This document shows positions 34,974-47,849 of a stretch of DNA of 64,000 nucleotides, one piece after another; the stretch's first letter is position 1, and each line of letters opens with the position of its first letter. A model generated the notes under the pieces. It worked only from the letters and a program-made list of their open reading frames with translations. It searched no databases and was not told the DNA's origin. Location of the stretch: positions 1 through 64,000 of the forward strand of contig CAUYLG010038528.1 of assembly GCA_963573385.1 (NCBI GenBank). The letters are read 5' to 3'. Made by a program: the position numbers and the translations under genes. The stretch comes from Cacajao melanocephalus (lineage: Eukaryota > Chordata > Mammalia > Primates > Pitheciidae).

Positions 34974-35232
34974 AAAAGACATCAAATTTGAGAACACATG
35001 GACACATGGAAGGGAACAACACACACTAGGACCTACTGAGGGGTGGGGAGGGAGAGCATCAGGAAGAATAGCTCGTGGATGCTGGTCTTCATATGAAGGT
35101 GATGGGCTGATCTGTGAAGCAAACCAACGTGGCACACGTTTACATATGTAACAAACTTGCACATCCTGCACATGCACCCTGGAACTTAAAATAAAAGTTG
35201 AAGCAAAGTAAAAAGTAAAAAGACATCAAATT
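34974..35232 (+). mobile_element. 5'-truncated L1 3' UTR with 15-bp TSD
   Basis: The insert (34989-35217) contains gagaacacatggacacatgg, acacactaggacctactgag, the G-rich gaggggtggggagggag run, gtggcacacgtttacatatg and acttgcacatcctgcacatg, ending in an A-rich tail. Direct repeats of aaaagacatcaaatt at 34974-34988 and 35218-35232 are its TSD. The frame 34902-35177 (-) reads through it and is meaningless. Confidence 0.95.
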
Positions 35233-35620
35233 GACAGATCCCTTCCAGTAATAGCTGTAGCCTCTATGTATTTACTAGAAAATTTAGGATCTAGTTCTGT
35301 TACAGGATGGTTTACTAAAAAGTTCTGCAGTCTAACCACCTCTATAGTGTTATTGACTTCTGATATCAAATTCTTTTCCTTGGTAAACTTCTGACACACT
35401 ATGAAGTGTAATCAGACAACATTTCTTCATGTTACTGTTTAAAATTTAACCCCATCTTGCTACTATATTTGAAGTTGATTTACTTCTTGGAGTGCAATTG
35501 CATTCAACAGAAAAGTATTTCTAGGTAAAGAACACATGGTTCATTACCATAGTTACACTAGTTAGATCATGTATCTATCATGTTGTGTTTATTACAGGAA
35601 AAGCATTTAAAGAAGAAATT
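35233..35620. other. Unassigned DNA
   Basis: No gene or named repeat. Confidence 0.45.
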
Positions 35621-35932
35621 GGTGTAGGCATGGTGACTCATGAGTGTAATCAATCTCAGCACTTTGGGAGGTGGAGGTAGGAGGTTCACTTGAGGTGGGA
35701 AGTTCTAGACCAGCCTGGTCAACAGAGAGACCACGTTTCTACAAAACTAAAAAATTAGGCAAGTGTGGTGGCCTGTGCCTGTAGTCTCATCTACTCGGGA
35801 GGCTGAGGTTGGAAGATCACTTGAGCTCAAGAGTTCAAGGCTGTAATGAGCTATATTTGTGCCACTGAGCATCAGCCTGAGCAACAAAGACCCTGCCTCT
35901 TAAGAAAAAAACAAAACAAAACAAAACAAAAC
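35621..35932 (+). mobile_element. Alu: Old Alu (AluJ-like)
   Basis: Both monomers are diverged: ggtgtaggcatggtgactca, cagcactttgggaggtggag, gaccagcctggtcaacagag, cctgtagtctcatctactcg, ggaggctgaggttggaagat and caaggctgtaatgagctata. The gatcacttgagctcaagagt type of right arm points to AluJ. The tail has become a (caaaa)n repeat at about 35910-35932. Confidence 0.93.
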
Positions 35933-35989
35933 AGAACTGAGTCTCAATAGGTGTTGAAGAGTATAAAAACTATGTAGTATGACGAGATC

Positions 35990-36122
35990 TTAACTCCTTG
36001 AGCATAAGCTCCATTATAGTGGGGTCTGTATTAATCACTATAACATAACCAACATCTAGATTATTCTTTCACATATAATATGTGCTCAGTAAATATCTGT
36101 TTAATAAATTAACAAATGAATA
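35990..36122 (+). repeat. L2: L2 LINE 3' end
   Basis: Reads gagcataagctccattatag, tggggtctgtattaatcact, atatgtgctcagtaaatatc and ends taacaaatgaata, the typical L2 3' terminus. Confidence 0.75.
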
Positions 36123-36294
36123 TGATTGAAGAACTGGAAAACATAACTTAAGACTACAAAAACTGTCTTCAAAAAGTTAAAAGCTATAGAGTGGAATAGA
36201 AAATATTAGACGTCTCTTGTAGGGCTTCAGATAACAAAACTAGAACCAACAAGATAGAAATTACAGAAGAATTTCTAATAACTAAAGCTAGAAT

Positions 36295-37170
<876 letters not shown>

Positions 37171-38599
37171 AAGGAAAGCAGATAGAAATTTTCTTTTTTG
37201 GCTGAGAGTTTAGATTATATTATCTTTAATATTCTTTCCAAACTTGGCTCCATAAAATACAAAGAATACATTTGTTTTTCAGGTTTTGTTTCTTTCATTT
37301 TGTTTTGCTGATTACTAAAGCTGCTGTTCTAATTTTGTAAAACTGGCAATATTTGTGTAGTTTTCATCTATCATTTACAGAACTGTGTATATTCATTATA
37401 AGGGAAGTCCATCCAACAGTAATCAAAATATTTAGTCATTTTATCTGAATAATACAAGTTCCTACCATAACATATCAAGGACTTGGTGATACATTTCCTC
37501 CAAATTAAAAAAATATATATAAATATTTATCTATTATCTTTCTGAGGAAGGCACAGAGTCAAGACTAGAACTTATGAAGTAGTATAATTTGACAGATTTA
37601 ATTTTTTTAGAAAATCTAAAACTTGATGGCAAAAAAAATAAAGTTTTGTTCTGGAAGATGCTGTTAATTTTACTTTAAAATGAGAATCTGGTGTCTCTAC
37701 ATTTTATCATTTTGAATAAAACTTCTTATGTGTTAAAAAAAAAAAAGAAAAACAACATGTATAATTCATGTTACAAAAGTTATTATATCCTTAACTTGTA
37801 ATGTACTCCTATATAACAATATAAATGGAAAACTGGGAAAATACAAATAGGCAAACATAGACTATATGCCAATGGCCAATGAATACTCCAAAAGATATTC
37901 AGAGATTCTAGTAATACAGAATTACAAATGAAAACAAAAGGAGTCTTGGGTCTAGGACGTTTACTCATCACAGCAGCAAAATAACAAGAACAAGGTATAG
38001 GGTTTGATTAGCAAAGCAGAGCCTCTGTAAGAGTTATAAGGAATTTATCACAGAGATTGGACTTAATGTGACTGTGCAAGCTGGTTAAGCAGCCTAAGTG
38101 AATTGCCCAAAACCTTTTGCTGAATCTGCCTGTAGTCAACATGGCTGGCAATCAAAAGGGAAGATGAATATGAAAACAAGAAAATGCTAGAATTCATGAG
38201 GATGAGCAAGGAACCTATGGCTATCTCTGGAGAACCAGAACCCCCATTGGTCTCTCATTGTTTCCAAACCTCCAGTTTGGATGATAGGTTGTCCGAGAAG
38301 AACAATGGTACACTTCCTCATAGAGCTTAACACACATTCACCCACAGTCAGAGAAACAGGAGTCAGAGGGTCTACGGGTCAGGCTGACGGTGCCCTGCGC
38401 TATGAGGGTGCCAGCAGAGCCCAGACAGTAAATGTGAGCTGCAACAGTGTCTAACAAAACAGGGCTGCTGCCTCACTTTCCCCTTCCAAAGGGCATACAG
38501 ATTTCTCTTGTGGTCAGCCCTAACCCACGCCACACAGGAAGGGGGATTCTGGGAAGCATTATTTCCAGCTAAGCTACATGCTACAAAACCACCACCAGT
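37171..38599. other. Unassigned DNA; repeat-like patch and a less AT-rich patch
   Basis: No gene. The segment at about 37980-38330 (gactgtgcaagctggttaag, cagcctaagtgaattgccca) reads like an LTR-derived or similar old repeat I cannot name. 38340-38570 is the least AT-rich non-Alu patch locally. A 12-base A run interrupted by one G lies near 37736-37750. The frame 38372-38713 (-), 113 residues, has no recognised motif. Confidence 0.4.
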
Positions 38600-38800
38600 A
38601 ACAATAACAGTTAATGATGATAACAAACATTCATTGAGTGCTTTCTGTAGGTCAGAGATGGGTCTCAGTCTCAAAAGTAATTCTTTGAAGTAGTAATGGA
38701 ATGATTCTTGCATCTTTCAGATATGGAGAGTGAAACACAGAAAAATTGAACAACATCTGAACTGAGACAGTTTGATTTTAAAGTTGTAACATTAACCCAA
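38600..38800 (-). repeat. MIR: MIR SINE, antisense
   Basis: Reads aacaaacattcattgagtgc, tttctgtaggtcagagatgg, then agatatggagagtgaaacac and agaaaaattgaacaacatct, the diverged reverse complement of MIR with its core region. Confidence 0.6.
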
Positions 38801-39344
38801 ATTCATTATTTATCAACCATTATTATCAACCTGATAAGAATGTGAACAAATATTTTCATATGGCAGAAGGAAGCTGTTAGTCACGTTTGCATTTCAATTT
38901 GCCAGAAGCAATACTTATTTTCAGCAGGGCCTAAAAAGGTGAAACTCAGACCTGGGGATGATCTTGGATTTTCTAAATATCAAACACATACAACCATACC
39001 CTCCACAATTTGTATTGTGGTGGATAAAAGGTAACAAATTATTTTACTAGGCTAAAAAGATTTCTTATAACATATTTTTATTCTAATGATTTAAAAAGAG
39101 TACTACAATATTTTACAAGATTTGGGATTCCCCACTTTGTGACTAAAAGGCTGCATTCCTAGATTACAAAAAGCTTTGTAGTTAAGTACTGAATATCCCA
39201 GGATGAGATATCCAAAGTGAATCTGTTCTGTAAGCATTGCAAGAGAGAGACAGGTCCATTTAAATTTAATAAACCCTTCCCCAACTTGTCAAGTCCTGGA
39301 ACAACATCTTCATGCCACTGGGTTCCTCGGCCCCATGAGGCCTT
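38801..39344. other. Unassigned DNA
   Basis: No gene or named repeat. Confidence 0.45.
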
Positions 39345-39495
39345 TGGAAATATTTGAAAGTGTTTTTCTTTGTCACAATGACACTGCAGAGCACTTAATG
39401 GTCAGAGCCAAGATTGTAATTTCCTGAAGGGCACAGACTAGTCCTACAACTTGTGTCTGCCAAAATGCCAATAGCATCCCAATGAGAAACAACTA
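39345..39495. mobile_element. MER20: MER20-like hAT fragment
   Basis: Phrases gtgtttttctttgtcacaat, gacactgcagagcacttaat and ctgccaaaatgccaatagca correspond to the middle and end of a MER20-type element. The ends are eroded. Confidence 0.5.
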
Positions 39496-39689
39496 ACCAT
39501 CTCCTACTTGCCTAACTGAAGGGTACAATTTCAACTCCATGTTTAAATCCACAAAGTTTCAGTAGTAAATCTACTATAGTTTACAAGATTTTTAACCTAT
39601 TCTGTAAAATTATTTCCACTTCTACAAAATACTGCTAGGCAAATGAAACCTTATATGGCTATTTTGGAGGAAAAAAATTCTGTAATCCC

Positions 39690-40035
39690 AAATACAAAAT
39701 AAGCATATGTATCTTTTAATGTATCAATTTCTCATATGTATAAATTTACCCTAAGGAAAAGGTCAACAAATGTGTACAAAAATGAAGCTCCAAGAATTGT
39801 TTATTGGAACACTGTTTATGAGAGCAAGCAGTTGAACATCTTTATATCCATTAATAAAGTATTAGTTAAATAAATTGTGGCTTATCTAGGCAATGGAATA
39901 CAAAGCAGTCACTAAAAGAGATAGATACTGCTATACATACTTTATATGATGTTTAAAACCTAGATTGCAAAATAGCATATATTTATATGTACTGTTTTAT
40001 AATGATAATTATAAATGTATCCCAGATTTCAAGAA
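39690..40035 (+). mobile_element. Old L1M, ORF2-end fragment
   Basis: Reads ggaacactgtttatgagagc, atctttatatccattaataa, attgtggcttatctaggcaa, tggaatacaaagcagtcact and aaaagagatagatactgcta. This is the decayed counterpart of the L1 stretch that includes tggaatactatgcagcc. Confidence 0.7.
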
Positions 40036-40835
40036 AATTATACTCAAAATTAAAGGTCTTTGTATATACTATTTCCAAAATGTAAATACATTATCATTTA
40101 TTAAATTTGTAGTATAAGTAGTATTTACTTTGAACAAAATGTAACTGGTATTGCTATTATTAGGTTGAACTCAGTTGCATTTATAAAATAAGTTAATATT
40201 AATTTGGCATATCATAAACGCTTAAAGTAAAATACAGTGATCTGCATTCTCTTTCATAAGGAAGTCCTGAAAACAAACATACTAAAGTGACCTGCTTTCC
40301 GTGATTGACTCTGCAGTTCCATATACCAATGCTGACGTTTTTCTTTTTTCTATGCCAGTAGCAATTGGCAAGGCTCCAGAAAATGTAAACTTCTGAACAG
40401 AAGTACCTAAATTTAGAGTCCATTTTTATGTCTTTTCCCTCAGCCAGCTTTCAACCATCTCTTTTCACTGTAATTTCTCAAAATTTTGTCATTGTTTTCC
40501 AGTCTTGCAAATCACTTTCATTTTTCTTATAAACTCTTCAACTCTCTCAAATACCACATTTCATTAAATATAAGATGCCACTGATTATAAGACACCACTA
40601 TTTAATGTAGCACTAAGAAAGAAATAAAAGCTGCCAATTAAACACAATGATTTATCGTCAACAATTTTTACTCAAAAGGTTCTTTTAGACGTATATAAGG
40701 ATAAATTTGTATCCTATGTATCACTTCTGTGCATACTTAAAAGATATAATAGAAGTGCGGTAAATTGGCTAAATAACTTTTTCAATTATCTTCATAATTG
40801 GCCTGTCTCTTCTGACTCCCTTTTGATCTCAGCCA
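40036..40835. other. Unassigned DNA, possibly part of the relic's element
   Basis: No gene. The stretch from about 40550 (ataagatgccactgattata, agacaccactatttaatgta) may belong to the same old element as the coding-like relic downstream. Confidence 0.35.
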
Positions 40836-41190
40836 TGTAGAAGTTCCTGTTTTTCTACCCAATGCAATCTCTGTACCATTAGGACCATGGGTGGTGCATT
40901 TCACAAAAGAGTGCCCCCTTCTGTCTCAGAAAATTTCTTTCAAGCCAGTGACATCTATTTCACAAGTTTTGATGCTGGTGCTTTTTTGATCTTTCAAGAA
41001 GATGCTAATAACAGGCTTCAACACAACAATCAAGACATATATTTCTTCGTTATTTGGTTGGCTGACTGCATCATTGATGGACTTTAGCTGTCCAGTCGTG
41101 ACAGCAGAAACCAAGTTTGTGCCTAGGCAGGCAGTCACAAACATGACAAAAGCTGCCCACTTCTCTGCAATGGCAAGATGCCATCGACTG
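40836..41190 (-). pseudogene. Coding-like relic of unknown origin
   Basis: On the minus strand from about 41183 a continuous reading frame runs RWHLAIAEKWAAFVMFVTAC, then TNLVSAVTTGQLKSINDAV, then EEIYVLIVVLKPVISIFLKD and IDVTGLKEIF, where a TGA (a likely CpG decay of CGA) interrupts. The same frame then goes on with DRRGHSFVKCTTHGPNGTE. The mix of residues looks protein-like rather than random, and a plain R-to-stop change would explain the break. No L1 or L2 motif fits. The flanks at about 40560-40610 and 41230-41260 share an attataagacac motif. It could be a DNA-transposon-derived or processed-pseudogene fragment; I do not recognise it. Confidence 0.35.
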
Positions 41191-42204
41191 TAAGATGTAT
41201 ATCTGTTAAATGTTAATATTAAATTAGCACGTTAAATGTTAAATTATAAGACACATCTCTATTAAATATTAAAATGCAGACACATATGCTTCTTGGAATC
41301 AGTGAAATGTAGCACTAGTATCATAATTTTATAAATAGGACATTTGGGTACATAAATCTTATTGCACATAAAGTCACATTGCCAGTAAGTGATCAAGCAA
41401 GGGATCAAATCTAGGTCTCATCAAAAAAAAAAAAAAACAACCCACTGTGTTTCAGACCCCACATCTGGTACTCAATGGGTGTAACTTTTGCTTTAACTCC
41501 TTTTAATTTCAAGAATTCTTACTGACTAGATTTGTGTGAATTATTCCTCTGCATGGCCCCTACCATCTCAACCAGGCTCTGCTCTTGATTTCTCTACTAA
41601 AATGTAATTCTTCCTAAATATATATCTTTACTTCATATTTACTACTTCTAATTTTTCTTCTGGGTGGGAAAAAGGCACACAATCATGTATAAGTCAAAAT
41701 AGCACTTTTAACTGGAAGCAGCATATGAGCTTTAATATATTGACTGGAGTTTTCTATTTAGTTTCCTTAAGAGGTTTTTGTTTAGTTTCTTCTTCATCTC
41801 TAGCAATTTTCTAGATGGCTGCAGATGCCCAATGCATGTGCTACACATAAATTTAGCAGCTTACTGCTATATTATTTGTTTTAATTTCTAAATATTATGT
41901 ATTTTATAGTCCTATAATTCTTTGCTACTTTAGGCTGTACTATAAAATTTCTCATCTCTTGAACTATTCAAGACTTACTGGAAACAACTACTACTACTAT
42001 TTCAGGATACTTAGCTTTTGCCCTGATTTTAACCAACAAAAATGGACAGATAAATATCCATAATTTATGAACAATAGAAAAACAGAATTTTAAGTATCAG
42101 GTTATTTCTACAATTTTCTATATAAGCAAATAAAATATCACATATCATAGTTGTTTTAATTTTTAATTGCTTGGCTCTCAATTTACTGTGTATTTTCTTT
42201 CAGG
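41191..42204. other. Unassigned AT-rich DNA
   Basis: No gene or named repeat. The start includes a partial repetition of tgttaaatgttaatattaaat-like units (41206-41275) and a 15-base A run near 41424. Confidence 0.45.
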
Positions 42205-42217
42205 ATATATATATATA

Positions 42218-42260
<43 letters not shown>
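42205..42260. repeat. Compound (AT)n(GT)20 microsatellite
   Basis: An atatatat run at 42205-42219 is followed by 20 uninterrupted GT units at 42221-42260. Purity suggests an actively mutating locus. Confidence 0.98.
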
Positions 42261-42263
<3 letters not shown>

Positions 42264-43429
42264 CAAACAAAACTTTTTTAACCACTAATGAGTGGTCCCT
42301 TTGCCCTGGAGTTGCTTAACAAGGTATAATAAAGCTTGTCTAAACAGAACATGTGATTAAAGAAAGCTAATCAGGGTTTTTATTCACACTGAAAAAGAAA
42401 ATTACAAAGAAAAAAAATGAAGACAATATTTATCCCAAATCCAGATTTGGCCAGGTCTGACTTATGTAGCAGAGAGGTCTTATCTACCCTATCAATTGAG
42501 TCCCACTGAAATGGCCATTTCTTTATTCATTTGTTGGCTACCTTCAGTTATTAAGATGCCTCCCCATTCTTACGTTATTGATCGGCTGCTTCCCTATTTT
42601 TTATGTTATTTTCATCAACCTGAATGCATGGTTTGATTATTAGTATATCTCATGGAGGTTTTATCCTTCCTCTTGAAATGAAATGCTAACAAGTTGAAAA
42701 CTGCTTGCTGCTAAATCTGAGAGTCTTATGTTTTCACAGAAGCCCCAGAGCATTATAATTTATGGATGGTGGCTCCTCTTTATATACACCACACGTATTT
42801 GACATGTTCACCTTGACATTTATGTTTTAACAGATAGGGCCTCCTGTTTAACAGTACAGCAAAAATAAAAAAGCCAAGTCACATTTTAGGCCATTCTGCT
42901 TCTCTGGATAAAACACAAAACAGACAGCAAAGAATAAAAACATGTTTTAATCATCCAGGAAGCATACCATGGATCTTTTGTGCTGTCAACTGTATTGGCG
43001 TCCTTGACACACTGAGAGCACCTCCTTATTATCTTCTTTGTGGAATTAAAGAACAGCTTTTCTGTCTAAAGCACAGTACTGGAACTGAAGTAATGTGATT
43101 TCATCCTGTCCTAGTCTAACTTATGGGAAAGAGCTCTCATTCCAATATGAGGTTATTGTTTTCTGTTTCATTTTGTTTAATATCTCCAGAATCTATCCTC
43201 CTTCCCTGCCAGATTCACATTCCCAACTTCCTACAAACACCATGACTGAATGTATGAGTGGTATCGCAAACTCAGTATGTTCAATCTGGATTTAGTCATC
43301 CCTATAATCGGCTTGATTTTTGTGTTCCCCATTTCACAATACAGCTCATCATTTATCCAGCTGCCCAAGAAAGAAATTAGTCACTAAGTCCTAACTTTAC
43401 TACCTCCTTCATATCCCTCAAACTTGCTC
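42261..43429. other. Unassigned DNA
   Basis: No gene or named repeat over about 1.2 kb. Confidence 0.45.
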
Positions 43430-44125
43430 TCAAAGTTCCATTTCTATTCCCAATGTACCAGTTTAACCTTGTCAGCTCTTGACTGAATTACTACAAAGTG
43501 TCCTTCTTTCCCCTTCACTTATTCTTTACACTTCCGCCAGAGCGATAGCCAAATGCACAAAATGGATCACACTCTTCCACTGCTTAACATCTTTCACAGC
43601 TACCTTTCAGCTTCAAGAATGCAACATCATACAAGATCTTCCAGAAACAGAATCCTATCTTTTTGTGCAACTTTACCACTCGACATACCTCCAGTGCCAC
43701 GCATGCCTCTTTTTCTCATGACTCTGTGCGTTTGCACATGCTCTTTCTTATACCCACCCTGCCTTTGGTCTGCATTCTTCACCTGGGTGATACCTATTTC
43801 ATCTTTCATTCTTCATCTGCGTGATCCCCATTCAGCCCCTGGCTCAAGTCAGTCTGAGTCTTGATGCTGAATAGACATTTATTGTTTGTGTTGCAATCAC
43901 AAGTTCAAGTCAGTCTGAGAATTGATGCTGAACAGACATTCATTCTTTGTGTTTGCAATCACAATATAACTGTAACAGAGGAGTTGTTACATGTTATCAT
44001 AACTATCTTTCTCTCCTCATAAGCAATTCTTTAGGAGGAAGAAATTCATTTAATTTCTGGACCCCCCTATACTTAGCACATAATAAATGCTCAGTAAGTC
44101 TTCATTGAATACTTGTTTGATGGTA
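43430..44125 (+). repeat. L2: L2 LINE ORF2-to-3' end, with an internal tandem duplication
   Basis: Sense L2 order: cagctcttgactgaattact, cttccgccagagcgatagcc, cactcttccactgcttaaca, gcgtttgcacatgctctttc, and at the end ctatacttagcacataataa, atgctcagtaagtcttcatt, gaatacttgtttg. The region 43844-43965 is a duplicated 61-62-bp block. Frames 43479-43721, 43553-43864 (+) and 43627-43809 (-) are incidental. Confidence 0.8.
43844..43965. repeat. Two tandem copies of a 61-62-bp unit
   Basis: Unit one starts tcaagtcagtctgagtcttg at 43844 and unit two tcaagtcagtctgagaattg at 43905. Both continue atgctgaa-agacatt-att and end in tgcaatcaca. They differ by about five substitutions and one indel, so the duplication is old but younger than the L2 copy it sits in. 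Confidence 0.92.
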
Positions 44126-45479
44126 ACTGTCTGTCAAATTATCAAAATTTAGTCTATTAATATGTTCAGTCCCTATCTTTTATTGGAAAATGTGGCTTAA
44201 GAAAACTTGGCTTTCGTTGCCAATTCAAATGGACTCAGAAGTTGAATAATAACTCAAGGATAATAAAAAGATCAAAGTGAAAATAAAATAAGGAGAAATA
44301 TCTGATGATACAATAAGCCAAAATCATGAATTTTCTTTGAGAACAATTTTACTTATTTTATTTAAAGGTGTTTTTAAGTATGTTTTATCGGCCTATTCCT
44401 GGAGGTGATATTTGGTTTTATATTTGAATTTAAAATGCTAAGAATATAAAATTCGGTAAACTCAGAGCAAGTACAGGGACAAATGTAACCTATTACATTC
44501 AGCAACCATTTTACAGCCTTCTGGATTTGCAAAGATTAAGGTGGATTCTCAAAGATTTATATGTAACAAAATTTGTCTCCAATAGCTTAATGGTCTAGTG
44601 AGACAAAGAGAGAACAGGAAATACCATGCATCTGAATTTTAACAGCATTTATAATTTACATTTCACCTTCCACAAGCATCAACAAATAGAAAGGTCTGAA
44701 GCTGTGACTCCCAGCTACCTTCATACATCATCTCAGCTGTACTTAGAGTAACCTCAAGGGATGTCATGAAACTTTAAAAAAATCTAAAGTAGAAATTCAC
44801 TTTCAGGTTAAAAATAGAGATCATGTTTTAGCTTCTGCCTTGAAGACTGCAAAATCTAACAGTGATTTGAGAATATGTTAGCAAACCTACCTAGAAACTC
44901 AAATTGAAAATGCTGTGTGAAGTAAAAAGGCCAATCAGGAAATGGGAAAGATTTCATTGTTTCATTTTCTAATATGTTACATTGTGTATTGATTTTAATG
45001 TTTCAGATGCGATCTAAATAGCCACCACAAGCACAAAATTTATAATTATGAATATGCTTCCGTAGTAAATAATTCTTAATATAAATACTTTGATATACAG
45101 AATAGCTCAAAGCTATTTCCATACAGAGATAAGTGTAACACAGAAGCATAAATTATGCATGTCCTTTTTATTAAATGTTACAGATAAATAGTAAGAATCT
45201 TAATTATTCCTTGTAGATTAGAAAATAAAAAGCAATGTGTTAAACATTTCAACATATTAAATTAAAGACGCACTAAGTAATTATCAGGGAAGAATCATGT
45301 ACATAAAATATACATAATGGAAAGCTGTAGAAATGGTTGAAGTCTCTTGGATCAAATTAACATATCCTGAAACTGACATAAAAGAGAAAATTAATTCAAT
45401 ATACGTAGGATGCTAGATAAATAGAAAATGAAACTACTTTTAGTTACTATGAAATCTTTCTGGAGAGTAAACGAAATAT
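44126..45479. other. Unassigned AT-rich DNA
   Basis: About 1.35 kb; no gene or named repeat. Confidence 0.5.
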
Positions 45480-45700
45480 ATATTGCCTTGAAAAGTACAT
45501 GACTTTGAACACAGAAATTCACATCTAGGACTTGAATCTAGTTAAATTATTGGTAAAATATGCAAATATGTTCAAAGAAGGATATTTACCATTTATCATG
45601 ATGAAAACTGAAACCAGCCTATGTTCCAACAATAGATTATGAATACACTGTAGTATATACATACAATGGAATGATACTTTATCATTAAAAGGTAGCCCAA
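45480..45700 (+). mobile_element. Old L1M, ORF2-end fragment
   Basis: Reads aattcacatctaggacttga, tatgcaaatatgttcaaaga, cctatgttccaacaatagat, cactgtagtatatacataca and atggaatgatactttatcat. It covers the same stretch of L1 as 39690-40035, also in sense. Confidence 0.7.
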
Positions 45701-45709
45701 AATGTATAT

Positions 45710-45830
45710 TTGTTTATTCAAAATACATTATTGAATGTTTACTGAGTGCAGAGTAGTTGGGCATAGTTCTTGGCCTAAGGCAAAAAAAAGCAGACACTGC
45801 CTATTTACAAGGGAAGTAAAACATATTTTC
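45710..45830 (-). repeat. Possible antisense L2 3' fragment
   Basis: Reads ttattgaatgtttactgagt, gcagagtagttgggcatagt and tcttggcctaaggcaaaaaa, comparable to the reverse-complemented L2 3' end. Weak. Confidence 0.4.
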
Positions 45831-45883
45831 CAGTGATAATTAAGAAAACAGTATGTATAATCTCATCCTTTCACCTCGTATTT

Positions 45884-45921
45884 AGATAGATGATTGATAG
45901 ATAGATAGATGACAGACAGAT
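45884..45921. repeat. Short (GATA)n-like microsatellite
   Basis: An interrupted gata/gaca repeat: tagatagatgattgatagatagatagatgacagacag-like units over about 38 bp. Confidence 0.9.
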
Positions 45922-46159
45922 GTTAATATATATTACATATATGTATGTGCATAATAATAAGTCTTGAGAGAAATAAAGAAACTTGTTAATGAGCGCTTTC
46001 TCTTGCCATATATAGACCAAGGTTAAATTGGGTTAACTAAGTAGGCAGAATCGTATGAAATAAAAATGAATAAAGTGAATAATATATTTAGAGTTTGATA
46101 ACATATGTAATTGATGAACATAAGCAATGTAAGTCCTGCTACCGTAGTAGTAATAATGG

Positions 46160-46400
46160 CAGCAGTAGCAGTAAATATTTATTCAGTATTAGCTCAGTGT
46201 CTGTCACTATCCTAACGTCTTATAGGTATCAAATTTAATCCTGATAACAAACTTCTTGGTAGGTACTGGTGCTATTCCATTTTACAGATAAATGCACTGG
46301 AGCAGAGCAAGATTAAATAATTTGCCCAGGCTTACAAAACTGGTGAGTGATAAAGACAAGATTTGAACTCAAGCAGGCTGGTTCTGGAGACTATGCTGAG
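46160..46400 (-). repeat. MIR: MIR SINE, antisense, nearly full length
   Basis: Reads gtaaatatttattcagtatt, agctcagtgtctgtcactat, caaatttaatcctgataaca, tggtaggtactggtgctatt, ccattttacagataaatgca, aatttgcccaggcttacaaa and gatttgaactcaagcaggct. This is the complete MIR order in reverse complement, including the conserved core. Confidence 0.9.
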
Positions 46401-46579
46401 CTGCTGTTTATCCTGCTTTTCTGTAAACAAATATTAAATCAATTTAACAGAAAATAAAACCATGCACCTCAAAATTATACAACTAATCAAGAAGAAAAAG
46501 TTTAAAACTATTGAGATTTAAAATGCTGCTATATGAGTATATAAGAAGTAGTCTTGAAAACTAAAATAATACTAGACTG

Positions 46580-46709
46580 ACATTTTAAAGAAAATAAAAT
46601 TTCCTCAAGCCTCTAGGTGGATAATACAATATCTCAGCTGAATTTGCCACTGTGTAATGTCAGGTATTTGCTTCCTGACATAGGTTTTATTTACCTCAAG
46701 AACTTCTAA
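46580..46709. repeat. 130-bp exact dispersed duplication, copy 1
   Basis: This block (starting acattttaaagaaaataaaa, ending ctcaagaacttctaa) recurs base for base at 48628-48757 in the same orientation. It contains no Alu, L1, L2 or LTR motif. Flanking bases on the two sides differ between copies immediately outside the block. Confidence 0.98.
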
Positions 46710-47296
46710 TAATTGAAATCAATCTTTAAAATTTATGAAAGCATAGAATTTAATGTTAATACAGGTCATGTGCAATCTAACGATAACTTCAAAAGACAAA
46801 ACATGTCAGTCACATCCAAAGCAGGGACCCCTTCCTTAGGAATATTTGCATACGGCCAGCCTGTTCTCTTATGTATTTCAAGTAACAGAGTCATCCTATT
46901 TCACATACTTTTCTAATTCCAGCTGGAGAGTTCTAATCTTCAGAATTTTCTTAAATTGAGCAAAACCTCTTCTTCCATGTAACTTCTAGACATTAAACCC
47001 AGGTGTGTCTTAAAAGAAAGAATATGTACTACTGTTCCAATATAATGGCATAATCTCATAAATTCTTGAGAATAACTATCTCGGGTATTTCCCTTTGGCT
47101 TTTTTTTCCACACTAAATGTCTTTAAAGTTCTTTCATAAGTGCAATATCTGCTTAGGGAATATATCTCTGCACCAGACACTAAAAAAACAAAGACAAATA
47201 AGAAAGTTATTGCTCCTCAATAACTTGCATCTGAGGGTGGGAAAACATTCTACCAAAGTGTTTTAAAGATACTCTTCAATGCTAGGCCCTGTCACA
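46710..47296. other. Unassigned DNA
   Basis: No gene or named repeat; the frame 46713-46916 (+) has no recognised motif. Confidence 0.45.
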
Positions 47297-47619
47297 GGTC
47301 AGGAGTGGTGGCTCACACCTGTAATCTCAGGACTTTGGAAAGCCAAGGCTAGGAGATTGCTTGAACCCAGTAGTTCAAGACCAGCCTCGGCAACATGGCA
47401 AGACCTCGGCTCCACTAAAAACACAAAAATTAACCAGGCATGGTGGTGCATTCCTGCAGTGCAGTCCCAGCTACTTGGGAGGCTGAGGTGGGAGGACCAA
47501 CTAAGCCCAGGAAGTCAAGGCTGCAGCGAGCTATGATTGCACCACTACACTCCATACTGGGTGACAGAGTGAGACCCTGTCTCAACAAAAGCCCCAACAA
47601 CAATAGGGAAAAAAAAAAC
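47297..47619 (+). mobile_element. Alu: Old Alu (AluJ-like)
   Basis: Diverged dimer: ggtcaggagtggtggctcac, caggactttggaaagccaag, gaccagcctcggcaacatgg, accaggcatggtggtgcatt, gaggctgaggtgggaggacc, ggctgcagcgagctatgatt and gtgacagagtgagaccctgt, with an interrupted A-rich tail. A small gcagt duplication breaks the middle (ctgcagtgcagtcccag). Frames 47279-47536 and 47440-47685 are Alu translations. Confidence 0.94.
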
Positions 47620-47849
47620 TACCACAGGAAAATTTGTAAATTTTTTTATACATCGGAATCTATTCTTCCTATAATTTCCTCCTAATCTGCCACCCTAATT
47701 AGTTACAAGATCAAGAAAAAACAATGCTGCTAAATCTGATATATTGCCTGGCATATGGTAGAAACTTGTGCTGGATAATCTTTGCCCTTCCAGAACAACT
47801 CAGCAAGCTTCTCTATCATTCTCTGTGCCTGAAGAAGTAAACTCTAAAG

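Noticed and set aside
35910..35932. (CAAAA)n as an independent microsatellite
   Set aside because: It is the mutated poly-A tail of the adjoining Alu.
38372..38713. 113-aa minus-strand frame in a less AT-rich patch
   Set aside because: No recognisable domain or splice signals, and it runs into an antisense MIR. Kept only as unassigned DNA.
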